This document shows positions 49,783 to 62,643 of a stretch of 64,000 nt of DNA, in pieces; positions within the stretch are counted from its first letter, which is position 1; every line of letters starts with the position of its first letter. The DNA comes from Stenopsyche tienmushanensis (lineage: Eukaryota; Arthropoda; Insecta; Trichoptera; Stenopsychidae), in NCBI GenBank assembly GCA_008973525.1, contig WACJ01000181.1, forward strand, positions 372,001 to 436,000. Reading direction: 5' to 3'. The notes under the pieces are model-generated. The model had not been told where the DNA came from, did not search any database, and saw only the letters and a program-made list of their open reading frames with translations. Position numbers and translations under genes: made by a program.

Positions 49783-50215
49783 CTAGCGAGTATCTGGTAT
49801 GCGTTGCAATGTCACACAAAGAAAGAAATTGTCTGTATCTTCATTTTGTTTATTAAAGTGCTGTTATAATGATTTCGATTCTGAATTCAACTATAAAGAT
49901 CCGAGTATATAAACGAACCGGGTTCGATATTGTCTCCTGGCACAGTCCACAGAAGACCGAGCGCTTGATAAGTACATTATATAACGACGGTTGCTATGCT
50001 TCGTTAACCTTAGCAACAATCAGGCCAATATGCGCCAACATGGTGCATCCGTCAAATGTCTCGCAAAACAAACTCCGCACATAAACAATAATTTTGCTAA
50101 TTTAAAAACCTTCGGTGGTATACACACAATAGCTCTCCAAAGTTTTATCGCAATTGAATGAATGATATAGGAGAGTATACGAGACGAACAAACAACATTC
50201 ATTTTTTGTCTGAAC
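49783..50215 (-). mobile_element. Helitron-like repeat, third copy
   Basis: On the plus strand it starts CTAGCGAGTATCTGGTATGC with GTTGCAATGTCAC and ends GTTTTATCGCAATTGAATGA ... ACGAACAAACAACATTCATT, the same order as 11690-12034 (GTTGCAATGCCAT ... GTTTTATCGCAATCGGATGA ... GGACAAACAAACATTGATTT). CAACATGGTGCATCC is also shared. No protein. Confidence 0.55.
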
Positions 50216-51844
50216 TAATATCCTTTTATTAAATAATATATGGATACTGTTTAGAGCTCTATAAAAAATATAAGTCCTCTTACCTCCTTCTGATCAAAAT
50301 TTAAGCCCCAGTAATAATTAAGATGTTATCAGACTGCTAGTTTTTTATAATTTTAATCATTGTGAAAGTTCCAATAAAAATAATCATTGTGGATGATTTC
50401 CAAGATATTTTTTATTCAGGTTATTACGAATGGCGAATCGGCATTTTTACAAGTTCAGCTCAATTTTGCAAGGTCTACTTGTGCCTTCAAAGCCTTGCAT
50501 ATCGAAAATAACATGAAAATGATTCCAACAAGCTCACCTCGCCATCATCAGTGGGACATTTCATTGAACGGGACAAATTATGAACCAAACATTTAATTAA
50601 GTAACTTTAATCTGCCATTTAGAGTATATATCAACTAGTTCTCCATAATAATATTTCATCGCCATTATTTATAAATTTTGGGAAATTGTCGATACTATTT
50701 TACGTTTTTGCATCCAATCGACTGTTCGGTAACCTCAACTCAAATAATACCGTGAAAGTGATAATAGCACGTTACGGTTGTGCGGTTTAAAACAAGTCGG
50801 TTGCTATTTTTATTATATCAAACAAGGTCAATGATTTTTTAACGATTGAATAAAATCATGCTGATGCTGAACAATGAGATAATCATCGCAAAATACTTTC
50901 ACGTGGCAAACGACCCCCCCAAATGTGTCATCGATCCGATGATCATTCACATCGAAAGACTTCGTCGTCTTTAAATTGTGTGATATTGAAAATGGCAAAA
51001 TGATGACTAGTGTGTATTCGATTCGACAATGATTCGACAAGGATGCTGTCTGATATGACAATGTCTTCATTGAAATGCGTATTGTAATTTGATCGATCCA
51101 TTTGAATGGGTATGTCGATCTTGACTCAAATTTGAATTGACTTTGTTGCGATCAGAGTTGAATAAACTGGAATAAAATTTGCATTATGAATTTTAAAAAA
51201 ATGCGATTGAACGTCATTTTTGTCGATTGAATTGCATCGGGGAATTCCGCCAAAATTTTGCATTTATTTGAATTTGTAAGAAATCGAATCTTGACCTTTG
51301 GTTCTGTAAGACCCTACTTTCGATTTTACCAAAATGATGCAATGTAAACCAGCTGCACACGAAGCAAGGTTGTCATTGGATGTACACTTTCTTTTATTTA
51401 CATGTAAAGGGAATCATCAAAACGCTTGTCTTCAATTTGTCCATAAGAATTTGGATATAATAAATTTGTCAATAATTCCAATGGAGCTCAAATCGTGTAT
51501 TCTTCGACTGTTATTAAACAACAGTAAAAATGATTTATTCTCAAATGCTATAAGAAAACTACACACATTTAATGTCTTCATTACATACATTTCGAGCATT
51601 GATATATTTTATTGCTTGTAATAAGCATACTTCTGAAATCGTTTTTTTTTTATATAACGTGAAAGTGCTTTAAAAGTACTATGCACATAACTATTTAATA
51701 CTCATATATTTGGAATATATGTGATATTTTAATTATCATTATAGCAACAAGTTTTTCGATGCTGTAAAAATTCTTTATTAACGAGCACTGATAGATCGAT
51801 TTTAACTGTTCGTTATAACCGATAGTTGCTATAATATATTCGTA
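50216..51844. other. Gene-free DNA, no assignment
   Basis: Frames of 60-95 codons on both strands lack family resemblance. Confidence 0.4.
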
Positions 51845-51960
51845 TGCCCAAACCTTATCGTCCACACAAATCCACTTTTCTCTCAGGACCACGCAGCGTG
51901 AGTGATGCTTGTATATCAATAAATGAACCCTAACACTGTCGATAGCATTCATTATTCGTT
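51845..51960. repeat. Dispersed repeat, partner of 16080-16200
   Basis: Same orientation as the RABL6-intron copy: TCCACTTTTCTCTCAGGACC, CGCAGCGTG, TATATCAATAAATGAACCCT, CACTGTCGATAG. The class is unknown. Confidence 0.55.
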
Positions 51961-52093
51961 CATCTATTCGCGTAAACATAAACAATACACATGTGCGTCT
52001 TCAGTTTTAGTAACAAAATAATGCATTTGCTAAAGCTTGAAATCGATAAATTTGGGCCGATCGCTATTAATACAATCGATACATTTTTGTTAC

Positions 52094-52849
52094 TAGGGAA
52101 TCCAATCCCGGGAAACCAGACAGTTTTAGGTGCTCATAAATCCCGGGATTAGTAAACGTAGTCCCGAAAAATTCGGGTTTGAAATTTTTATCTAACAGAA
52201 ATCGTACACCACACCAGCACGCTGAAGGCTATTCGATCGAGACATTATCGCCGAAATCTGGACGCTTAAAAACAGTGGCGTAATTACTAATTGGCGAGAC
52301 TAGACGACGCCTAGGAGCAGTAACTGTTTAATCTATGAATACAAATATGTTTTTCAAATTGCTATATTAACATTTCCCTACCGGTGATGTATTTACTACA
52401 CCTCGACTCCAATAATGGGAATATCCATATGAAATATAATAGATACGAGGTTCAGAATTTTTGTATTTCTCCGTAATATAATTACGAATCACATCAAAGT
52501 ATTATAGTATATAAGTATTCATCTGCAGCGACGGAAATAAATGATTTGTCGGGAAATCGGGAATTTTGCGAGTTTTAGTCCGTATCTCAGCAGATAGAAA
52601 TTTTATCAGTCATATTGATGGTATTATACGAAAATGGGGGCTCACGTAGTCATCAACTCGAACTAGGATTTAAATATCTGATGACGATACCTCCAATGAG
52701 TGTGGAGGCTGAGCGTGCATTTTCAGCAGCAGGTTGTCTGGCTACCAAAATCTACCAAGATCTGACTGGAACTAGGATTGATCCCGGGATGGTCTAATGC
52801 AATCCCGAATTCCCGGGATCGAAACTTTGGCTCGGAATGGGATTCCCTA
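52094..52849 (+). mobile_element. hAT element, internally deleted (756 bp)
   Basis: Ends TAGGGAATCCAATCCCGGG and, reverse-complemented, TAGGGAATCCCATTCCGAGC. Subterminal CCCGGGATT motifs are repeated at both ends. The frame at 52615-52797 reads LGFKYLMTIPPMSVEAERAF, then SAAG and TK, the C-terminal dimerisation motif of hAT transposases (IPPTSVESERVFSAAG). Flanks TTTGTTAC and TGTATCAC match at 5 of 8 bases, so a decayed 8-bp target duplication is possible. The rest of the transposase is absent. Confidence 0.83.
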
Positions 52850-54493
52850 TGTATCACTCGAGTCTGAACGCACATATGCGCGATTACTCATCAACGGGCT
52901 AATTGTCTCAATATTTTCTATTTGAAAATAAAGAAATTAACTCACTATTGCAACGCTTTGTACCATAAGAAATATGATTTCTATTCATAAATTTATCAAG
53001 CTATTATTTATTAAATATATGTTACATGTTGGAATGCATGAACATACATTTTCTGTTTGTTTGAGGCTTTTAAAGTTTTTGGATGTAATTTAGATAAGAG
53101 TATTTTAATCAGATGCTTTAAAAATCACTCATATAAACTCAGCCTTATAAGGCTTTTGTTTGTTGATAAATTTAGTGAATGCGGTTGTTAACACTTGATT
53201 TAACGGATTTCAGCTCGTTAATTTTATTTTTATCCTGTTCCTTTTTACATATAGATTTCATGGTACGATTTGAATTTTATGTATTCTAATTTGAAAAGGT
53301 TACGGACGTTTAATTATTGTTAAAAATGATGCAATTTCGAAATAAAATATATGCTTAAAGCTTTCTTTTCTGATCGTTCCTTGCATATGGTAACTCGTTA
53401 TATCCGTGATATTGTTACAAATATGCTCGTAAAACGAAGTTAAACGTGTTTTTTTATCATCGATTGATAAAAATTACAAATCTGCAATATAACAATACAT
53501 AATGAAAGATTTTCTCTAATTATTTGTACGTCAAACAGATTCTCATTGGCGCTCGTTAAAATTAGATGACGTCGTATTCGCTAATGCTAATGTTATTGTT
53601 TGCAAATTAACAATGAAAATAAAAATTAGAGGTTAAACTCGTTTCACATCAATATGTAGAATCGTTTGTTTGAATAATGATAGTACAACGAACTACATAA
53701 CCAAACCGTGAATCATCGTGACGTTTTTGTACATAATAGAAACATCATCGTCTTTAGCCGACGGCGTCGACTACGTAACACCGTGGAAAATCATTATTTT
53801 CACGGATAATGTAGACACTTTTCAAAGTGAAATCGAGATCGATTCGATCATTTTCCGCCATTATAAAACGCCAACGAGAGCAATCCATCCTTCGATCAAC
53901 CGTCGAAGACGAAAGCCATCATCTGCTGCCATGTGCGGTTGTTTGGATTGTTTCTGTGTTAATATTTGGCCCTTCAAGGTATTTCCGATGAGCGTAAAAA
54001 AATTCAAGGCGAATGATTATCGAAACGAAGCACGTATTATTCGTAATAAATGCAAAAAAATCGTACGAAAAAACAAGCATCGTCGATAATTTGTCCTCAA
54101 ATCGACAGATTATGTCAAAAATTTATCACACAATATCAATTTCTTTCACGTTTCAGAGTTATAAATTTAATTTTTATGCATGTATTGACGTTTATGACTA
54201 TCTTAAATGCTCAAAACTATCAATGTTGATAATGAAAATACATAGGAAGTATTGTTTTTTGCTATAGTTTTTGTATATCTTTTCGCACAATAAGTAAAAA
54301 AATATATACTCCTTGTTTATTCAATTATCCTTTCTATTTCGTTGTATATTAAAAAAACATACCCATGTTTTGAGACTGTATGTATTGGCATAATGTCAGT
54401 ATTAAAATCAATTCAAAAAAAGGGTCGATGATAAAAAAGTATCAAAGTGCCGGATTTGATCCGTTTGGTAATATTGTTTCGATGACTAATATA
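52850..54493. other. Gene-free DNA, no assignment
   Basis: The 123-codon plus frame at 53718-54089 contains CGCLDCFCVNIW and a basic tail. It shows no family resemblance, and I do not call it. Confidence 0.4.
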
Positions 54494-54914
54494 TTAGGGG
54501 GCCCTTAAAGTATTCGCACATTTAATAAAAAAGTTAATCTTCCCATCACTTTTTTTGCAAAAACTTTCTGGCTTTTAAATGCAAATTGTCGATTATGAAC
54601 TTGTGTAGTCATAGTTTCTTCACAATGTGAATAAAATAACATTTTTTATAGTAAATTCGGATTTAAGGGTTGGAATTGGGATTTTTTCATTGTATATTAT
54701 CATAAATCACCCATTTATTTTGTGTTCCGTCACGATATGCATAACCCATCCTATCCATCCTATTCGTTTTGACGATGAGTTTAAAGTAGTCCATAGGATT
54801 CTCAGTCTTTGCGATAAGTCCTCTTTGTCGTGGATCTGACTCGATTACGAATTTTAGTGTATCGTTATCAAACACAAGGTCTCAAAATTTTCGAATACAT
54901 TCAGATCCCTCTAA
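54494..54914 (-). mobile_element. mariner family M1, internal-deletion derivative
   Basis: Left end TTAGGGGGCCCTTAAAGTAT next to TA (54492-54493); right end, reverse-complemented, TTAGAGGGATCTGAATGTAT with TTCGAAAATTTTGAGACC inside. Just inside the left end is the eroded C-terminal coding segment (AAAGTTTTTGC on the minus strand). The middle carries ATCCTATTCGTTTTGACGAT and GTGGATCTGACTCGATTACG. Confidence 0.75.
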
Positions 54915-56984
54915 CAAAAAAAGCATTTAGATAATTTAAATGGAATATTTCATTTAAATTAAATTCGCAGAAGGTCTATTTATTGCAAAACAACTAAAAT
55001 TGCAGACTCCGAAGGCTATATCGCCGAAGGATGATTCAATCTTTCGTTATGCTACTTATTCGCAATGATCATGGTCTAATTTTTTTTGCAGTATATAATT
55101 GATCACATCTCGCAATGCGGGATGTGTGGAAAGGTTTTGAATTTCAAAGAAATGACTGAGTTCACTAATTACATTTGCGGTACGATTTTCATAAAGAAAT
55201 GCTATTGTCGACTAATGGTGTAATAGTATGTAGTTTTTCTGACGAAACGATTTTGAAATCCTGGCAACGGCCCGCAACATCACCTAACCATTCACCAATT
55301 ATGCTATATTACGTGGCATTAAAGAAGATTGTCGATCTGGGCTAATCATCTATTTGTCTCTTCCTATTTGCATACCGACTGTTGAATAAGAGGCGTTGAC
55401 GTTACGGTAGTTTGTCGTGCAATGCAAGAACAAGAACCTTTTTTCAATGCCACAAATACTAAAAAAATATGCTAAGAAATGCCTAATTTTATTAATAATA
55501 TCCGGTGGTTAAGAAAACTAAAAAAAATATCACTCTTCCGTAACAAAGCCTTCTGCTGTATGAGCATTTGAAGGATTTAATGCTAAAATACATGGCAAAA
55601 TCTACAATAATTTATAACAAAAAAATGTGGCAGCAAACTATTTATTTCCGTATTTAAATAGGAAAAAGAACTATTATAATAGAAATATATTTCATCGTAC
55701 ATAGACAGATTTTCAACCTTCACATAACATCCATCATTTAAAAATATTTAAATAAGCATCTGCATATTTAAAATATTAGATTACATTTAATAATGTCTAA
55801 TTGGATTGCCAAAGCTTGATAATGATGCCTGAATTTACTTAATGATTAATGTGGTCCATTAATGTAGTGATTTACCATAATTCCACACATTGATCAGCAT
55901 GATCTTTATCGTAAAATGTTGAAACACATTTCTACATTTTAAAAAATGGAACAAATCATTTTCAAAATAAAAAAAACACGTACTGCCTAAAGCGTGTGTT
56001 TTCATCAGTTAATAAATCATTAAATGCAAGAATCCTGTCATTTATTAATTGATTTCAGCGATAAGATTTTGATATATCTTTGAAGATCTTATAAAAAAAT
56101 ATATCCATCAATTTCAATTCAATCTGTAGTCTTTATTTGAATCATAACCGCCCAGAAACGTATTTCAAATGTACATCAAGCTTTTATTGAGATTAAGGCG
56201 GATTTTTTCAAAGCTTGCGATAAAAAGGCTTCCTCAAATGGCAACCTTGATATGTAATTCAAAAGGCAAATTCATATTTTGTGATGATAAAAAATGACAT
56301 TGGATTAAGAAACGAAATGGACAGTGACCTCTTTCCAGAAGCGTTCACCTCTTAATCCAAGTTTGATAATCACAGGTTCCAAATCATGGATTAGAGTCAC
56401 GGATGAAGAAATTGTGGAGATTTCAAACCACACATCCGTTATTATATACTCGTTACGTACTACGCCTTTTTATATTTTTCAAGTACGCTTGGTGTTGCAG
56501 TATCGTATTTTTTATTACATCATTGTCATTGCTATCCTTGAAAATAGACTGTCACGAAGATATTGAAATACTCTTGAAAACTGGATGAATTTGTTTTGAT
56601 TTAAAATACGGAATTCGAAGTAGCATTTGGATTTTTTTGCAAATTTTGCGAGGGCGGCACATTTGCCTTCTCTTTGTCATGTAGGCCCCATAAGAGAAGA
56701 CATTTGAATCCGATGGATTGAATATTAATTTTGTAATACGCATTTTAGTCTCATACTTTATCGATTCTTCATTGAGGTTTAAATCATCGAAGATCTGCAG
56801 CCTTATTTTGTCTTTAAACACTCGAAATATACTGCAATTCGAACAATATTAGTACTCCTTAAAAATACTTTAAATTATAAATATGGTAAATATAATCTTT
56901 AAGCTTTAATACAAATATAAAACGAAGCATAATAATAGTTGTATTAATATCAAAATATCAGTTCTTACCCTTTGGTCAACTATT
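54915..56984. other. Gene-free DNA, no assignment
   Basis: Nothing recognisable on either strand. Frames at 56324-56566 and 56552-56821 are unsupported. Confidence 0.4.
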
Positions 56985-57128
56985 GCTTTATTTGAATGAT
57001 GGTGATTCGATATTTATCATTATAGTTGATTTGATTGTTTGCTGTAGATTTGGCTTGATTAAGAATTTTAGTGTATCGTCATCAAACATAAGGACTCAAA
57101 ATGTTCGCATACTTTCAGGTCACCCTAA
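56985..57128. mobile_element. mariner family M1, terminal fragment
   Basis: GAATTTTAGTGTATCGTCAT, CAAACATAAGGACTCAAAAT, then TACTTTCAGGTCACCCTAA ending next to TA (57129-57130). It matches the right ends of 54494-54914 and 60165-60630. The sequence beyond it (57140-57230) also resembles the region around 40290-40360. Confidence 0.68.
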
Positions 57129-57130
57129 TA

Positions 57131-60100
57131 AAACAAGCATCATACTATTGTATTAACACTTCACCATAAACATTTTTGAGTATTTTACTGACTTGTGGTA
57201 TTCCAATCCAAATAATATAAAAAACAGCAAATATTACTGGATGTGGACTTCATTAGTTTCAGAACTGAAAATTTTACCCTTAACAATAAAAATAATAATA
57301 AGTGCAGAGTATTTACTATTATTAAACAGACAAATAATTTGAGTTTAAAACACTTACAATTTCGGTCATGGATGTCATGACATTGGACTTCAACGATGAT
57401 TTCCACATATTTTTTTTTTACTGAATAGGTAAATTAAGTATGACGAAATGTATGGTTATCTTAATTTTTAGCACTATTTTAATTATTTTTAAAAATCTGA
57501 AATACATAGGTCGCAAAGTTCGACTTCATTATCTCAATAGTTGATTTTTTTAGTATAAACAAGCATCAAGACAATCAATTAGATTCATTTCCACTCTTCT
57601 ATATCAATTAGTACAGCGAAAATGATGTAAACATTACGTTTTATTTATCTTTTAAGTGTAAATTTTAACATTGTACTTGAAATTTCTCAATAATTATTTT
57701 ACATAATGGCATTTTAGAAAAAATGGCGCCCACTACAAATAAACTAGCCTTCCAGTATTTTGGTTGGCCGTTCTTTAAAGTAAACGATAATTGAGTCTAC
57801 ATATTAAAATGAGACATATTAGCAAGGTCAACACTGCTATATACCGCAAAAAATGTCTAAAAGCGTGCATGTCTGATTACCCAATTGTGCTAAGTACATA
57901 AATTCATTAACAACGAATTGCGGTTTCGTCTTCGTTCAACTTTCTCCTGTCTTTTCGGTTGTTCGTTTTAGGTCACTGACGTTTGTTGAGCTTCATATCC
58001 GAGCAGAACTGGTATTCGGTGAACATAAACATAAATCTCCGATTCCGTGTTACTCAACGTCTACTGTAAAATTCGGTCGATAAACTTAAGAATGCAAGAT
58101 ACTGTAATCTTAACGCATAGTCGAGCCATCCAAGAACTTTACCTCGCTTTGGATTTCCAAAAATGTATGAATGTCCATTGCTTCTTCGCTCTGTTTATAT
58201 ACACACTCATCATGATAATAAAAATTGATAACCTCGTACATACGTGGAAAATCATACGTATTGTACCCATAAGTGATCTTGTTTTAAACACATATTGGGT
58301 GTAAATTTATAAAAAGTGTGATTAACGACCACATTTTTAAAGTCATATATATGTTAGAATAATTAAATGGTTAGCAATAATCCTACAAAAGGGTCTGCTA
58401 AATTTAATGATGTATAATTTATTACAAATTCGTAAGGGTTTTGAATTTTTTTCCATATGGGTTTGCTTTCTGCCCGCGCGTTCGTGTCTTTTAATTGCGT
58501 TCAGATTTGTTTAATACACGATACATTAAATATTGCTGAAAACCACGATTCTTGAAATAACTTCAAACTATGCTATGTTATGTGAGAACTAATAATATTT
58601 TATTGATATTTCCAAGGATTAAATATGTTCATTCAATGATAAATATTTAATATTTACACTCATGGCCCCGCTGAATTCAGGCGAATTTTATTCCGCGCGG
58701 CTTTTACAAAAATACTCATAACTTCTTTTGTATTCATGCTAATTCAATAAAATAAGAAGTATTATAAGGCGAGTAGTATAATGCATAAGTATTTAAAATA
58801 GTTGGTTTATAAATAAATCTATCAAGTTGAAAAAATGATGAGTTATTTATATTTTCGTCTGAAAAGCAACACAAATAAATGACGCTAATGATTTGAGTTC
58901 AAATCTACGAAAAATGTGGTTTGAATCCATATTTTTAAGCACATAATAAAACAAAGAAAACCATATATAAGATGTCATGATCTCGTGGAAATCCCTTATT
59001 TAAGAAAATTACAAGCAACTTGTTGCAAAAATAATACATCTATATTTTCTGATAAATTTACTAAATTTCTGCCGCCTAATACATATTACACATTCGTTTG
59101 ATATTAGCTGCGTTTTGTATTTAACAACATTTTTGAAGCAGATCTTTTTATCAGATCTATCATAAGCAGATCTTATGACAGATCTGTTGCTAGCTTAATA
59201 ACAATTATGAATAGCGTCTATGTTATTACATATGCTACATTTAAAAAGACCCGGAAACGTGTTAAGAAAGATGTTTTGTACTTATTTTTGCATTTCTTGC
59301 TGCTTTTTACTAAATCATGCTTTACAAAAACTGATAATAAATCATCTAAACTCTCTGATGCACACAATTCATCATTTCATGATCTATCAGTGAAGACTTT
59401 CAGGAAATTTTAATGCAACATGTAGTATAAAAAATGCGAGTTATAATATTTTTTAGAATAGCTTATTTTTACATTTTAAATATTTACGAAATACATGTTT
59501 TCCAAACAAATATGATCATTAAATTGTTAATAAGCTGCCTCCATACAAAACGATTCTTGGGTCATACCGCGTTAAATGAAACATAAAGTCACAAAACTTG
59601 CCCAAAAGTTAAAAAAAGTTTTATATTCAAGAAAATATGTATATTAGCTTTTTTTCGTCAAAATAATTTGCTAATAAGTTAGTTTGTTTTCTTATTGATG
59701 AAATATTCTCATTTTCGAAATATTTTTCAGTTGTATTATTTGTTTTATGGTCTGTTTCTCAGCAAAAAAATAAATAATAATATATATAACTCTAAACTAT
59801 TGCTTATCCTAAATATTTCCACAAAATCAGTTTCTTCGTCTAGCAATATTTCTTTAACAACTTTTTAATTCATATAATTAATCCCTTGGTTTTCTATAGA
59901 GTACATTTAGCTATTTTATCCATTTCAGCTGGCTTTAACCATTTTAACTTTTTAAATGTTTTCCCTAAAATAGTTTTTTGATACGTTGTGTATTCAAATG
60001 TTGATAATCTTATTTCTTTAATTAATGAAGTAATGAAATCAACACATTCCCGTCGGGCTACGCATTACATTGTCTTTGGTTCAACGCGTTTTTTATAATT

Positions 60101-60164
60101 TATAGAACATGTTGGTTAAATCTATGTCTTTAAGTAACAGTTACTTTTATACACAACATTATAA
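57131..60164. other. Gene-free DNA; AGATCT cluster; piggyBac-like end
   Basis: AGATCT occurs four times in about 50 nt near 59139-59187 within partial palindromes. At 60046-60067 the string CACATTCCCGTCGGGCTACG repeats the left end of the element at 62185. No gene supported. Confidence 0.45.
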
Positions 60165-60630
60165 ATTATAATTCCCTTCATTATTCAACACATTTTCCAA
60201 TCGCTTTGAATCGTTTTTGACAAAGTGGAAATCTGTCAATAAGGAGGGCGTGGTAACAATTCCCAGTTTAATTCCCATATATTATCCGGTGTCAATTTTG
60301 TGCTGCAAGCAGTAATGCTTCATGATAATGCCCAATGAAGCCCAATGAAATCCCAGTTTTTGCGACGATTCCTGAATTGTTTAGGGATTTTTGTGCATTC
60401 GAAGGTCCTCTCATTCTCAATTCATCCTTTAAGCTTTTATTGCATGATTTAAATTTTTGGAACTGATATTGGCATCTGCAGATTGGCATTATAAACATTA
60501 TTGAGTGTTTTAATGACTTTTGTGACATTCCTACTCAAAACCCAAAAGATGTTTCCGTTGCTGTGTTTGGACACAAACTGAGATCAAACATAAGATCTCA
60601 AAATATTCGAATACTTTCGGGTCCTCCTAA
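60165..60630 (-). mobile_element. mariner family M1, derivative with N- and C-terminal coding pieces
   Basis: On the minus strand the element opens with TTAGGAGGACCCGAAAGTAT. It then encodes VTKVIKTLNNVYNANLQMP, a mariner-like N-terminal piece, and later, past a deletion, KLTPDNIWELNWELLPRPPY, the same wording as the plus-strand M1 relic near 32745. TA follows the right-hand end (60631-60632). The left end was not defined precisely. Confidence 0.72.
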
Positions 60631-62184
60631 TATATTGAACTGATGACAATGATTAAATAAATAAATTTCTACTTAGCACTGTCTAAAAATATTGAATTAT
60701 TTAAGAATGGGTAGTATTAAGTAAAATTTTGCCATAATCGATCAAGAATGCCATAATCGATAAACGCGCAAACATCCTGCATTCATGCTGTGGAACACGC
60801 CTATTTGTATTTCTTACGCAAATTATGTCGAAAAAAATTCAACGCCATATGATTAATTCGTTGCGAGCCATAAAAATGCTATAATCGCATGCTTAAAAAT
60901 CGCATCGTCCGAAATCTGTGCTAAGATCTGTCCCCGAATTCCTCGGCATTCTACGGAAATCGATAACATATAATTTTATTGCCTTGTCCAACTTTTGCAA
61001 GCTACTTTTAATTTCGTTGCGGCCATCGTAACACTTTCTTGCTCGCGGAAGTGAAGAAATTATGCAATTTCATCTTATTGTGTAAAATGGTACTTTTTTA
61101 AGACCAGACGCAAATGCGATTCAACAATAAAAGGTTAAGCGAAACCGCTACACGTTACGCATTCAGTGTTTTATGAATACGAACGACGCACAAACGACGT
61201 TATTATGAAGCCGGAGCATTTCCTGAGCGTTCCAGATATTTTTTAAATTTACATTTCGATGAATATTTTCGAAGAATTTAAATGAAAAATATTCTGGGAA
61301 TCGGATCAAAGTGCATTTACTTCACATGCATATTTTGCAATAGCTCGATTCAAAATATGCAATTAAGAAGTGATTATAAAAATGCTAATCGTTCTTATTG
61401 TGCACTGGAACGTATATGGCACCATCACTCTCTTTTTGCCAGCACACTTCTTTTGTGAATATGATATAACGTTGTATAATACCGAATGTGTGTCATGAAG
61501 AATGGCTGACTCCGAGAATGATTAATTAAGGTTATTTATTAGCACGAATATAATTTCGTATTACGAACAGTTATTCAATTCCCTTATGGTAATCTTTATT
61601 ATGTCTAAACGTGACACAATGATACAATTGATAGAAATTTGGATCGTTTTTATAATGAGATCGGCCTAATTTTTTCAGCACGTTTCAATGCCACGAAAAT
61701 CATCGCATTCGCGATTATCGTAAATAAAACAATATACTATGTTTTACTGTCTGCTAATGTATAACAGCAAAATTATGTCAATACGGCCACGCCTGATTAA
61801 TGTTCTGGTGTTGTTTTTGAATGCTTATATTTATTTTTAAACGCACATGAGGTTTAAAAAAAACTTGTCGAATGAGTTCTATGAAACAATCAGAACGCAG
61901 TTTAATCGTCGATTGAACAAACCAATCGACCACTGTTATAATTGCATAATATTTATACAATATTATATCATGTGGATATTGAGTTCATTTTTTAAGCCAA
62001 TTATTAATTACTTGTTTGAAAACGCATACATTATAAAGGCTTAGATTGTAATCACGTATTTGGATGATGGTTTAGTTCTTAGGCTCTTCGATCGTCTTGC
62101 TTCGTGTTTAGCTTGATTTCCTCAATCTGATAAAATAAATATTGAGATTGATATTATTTAAATATAATAGTAAATTCAACCCTC
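60631..62184. other. Gene-free DNA with one possible terminal exon
   Basis: Mostly unassigned. At 62084-62128 the minus strand has TTTATCAG followed by a 45-nt frame reading IEEIKLNTKQDDRRA and a TAA stop, which could be the last coding exon of a gene entering from the right. This is weak. Confidence 0.3.
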
Positions 62185-62643
62185 TTAACACATTCCCGTC
62201 GGGTTACGCCTATGCGCGTTTATCAAAACAACACGAGTTTAATCAATAATATATCTATCTTCCTCTGAATCTATTATAATTTGCCATCTAGTTTACAGTT
62301 TTAGAATTCTCTTGTTGTAAAAATTCTTCGCGTTAGAAGCAAAAAACTAAGAAAGGTAGTTTTTTATACCCGAAGGCAAAATATTAGAAGAACTCTCATT
62401 CAAAATCGCTAGTTTTTTAATAATATTTTTCGCTGATCACGCTGTGTCTATTGATAAGTTCTGGATGAATTTCATTGAGTTTCTTCTTCAATATCTCTAA
62501 TTTTTGACAATACAGCATCACTTTTCTTAGATGCAACCCACTTCGAACCTGACTTTGTGCTCATTGTCTTTTGCGTATATTGCTTGAAAGACCTGGATTT
62601 GTCTCCATAAAACCTCGTAAAACGTCGTTATCTAGTGTGTTAA
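62185..62643 (-). mobile_element. piggyBac-like element, internally deleted, TTAA-flanked
   Basis: TTAA at both borders (62185-62188, 62640-62643). Ends CACATTCCCGTCGGGTTACG and, reverse-complemented, CACACTAGATAACGACGTTT share CACA. On the minus strand an ATG at 62564 opens a 30-codon hydrophilic frame (MSTKSGSKWVASKKSDAVLS) that could be the transposase N-terminus, cut short by a stop at 62472. The left end also appears alone at about 60046. Confidence 0.62.

Noticed and set aside
50828..51070. Minus frame with FCDDYLIV, reminiscent of the reverse-transcriptase YVDD box
   Set aside because: Only this one motif matches loosely; no neighbouring reverse-transcriptase motifs in any frame.
53718..54089. 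123-codon plus frame with a Cys cluster
   Set aside because: No family resemblance, no flanking exons, and composition like the surrounding DNA.
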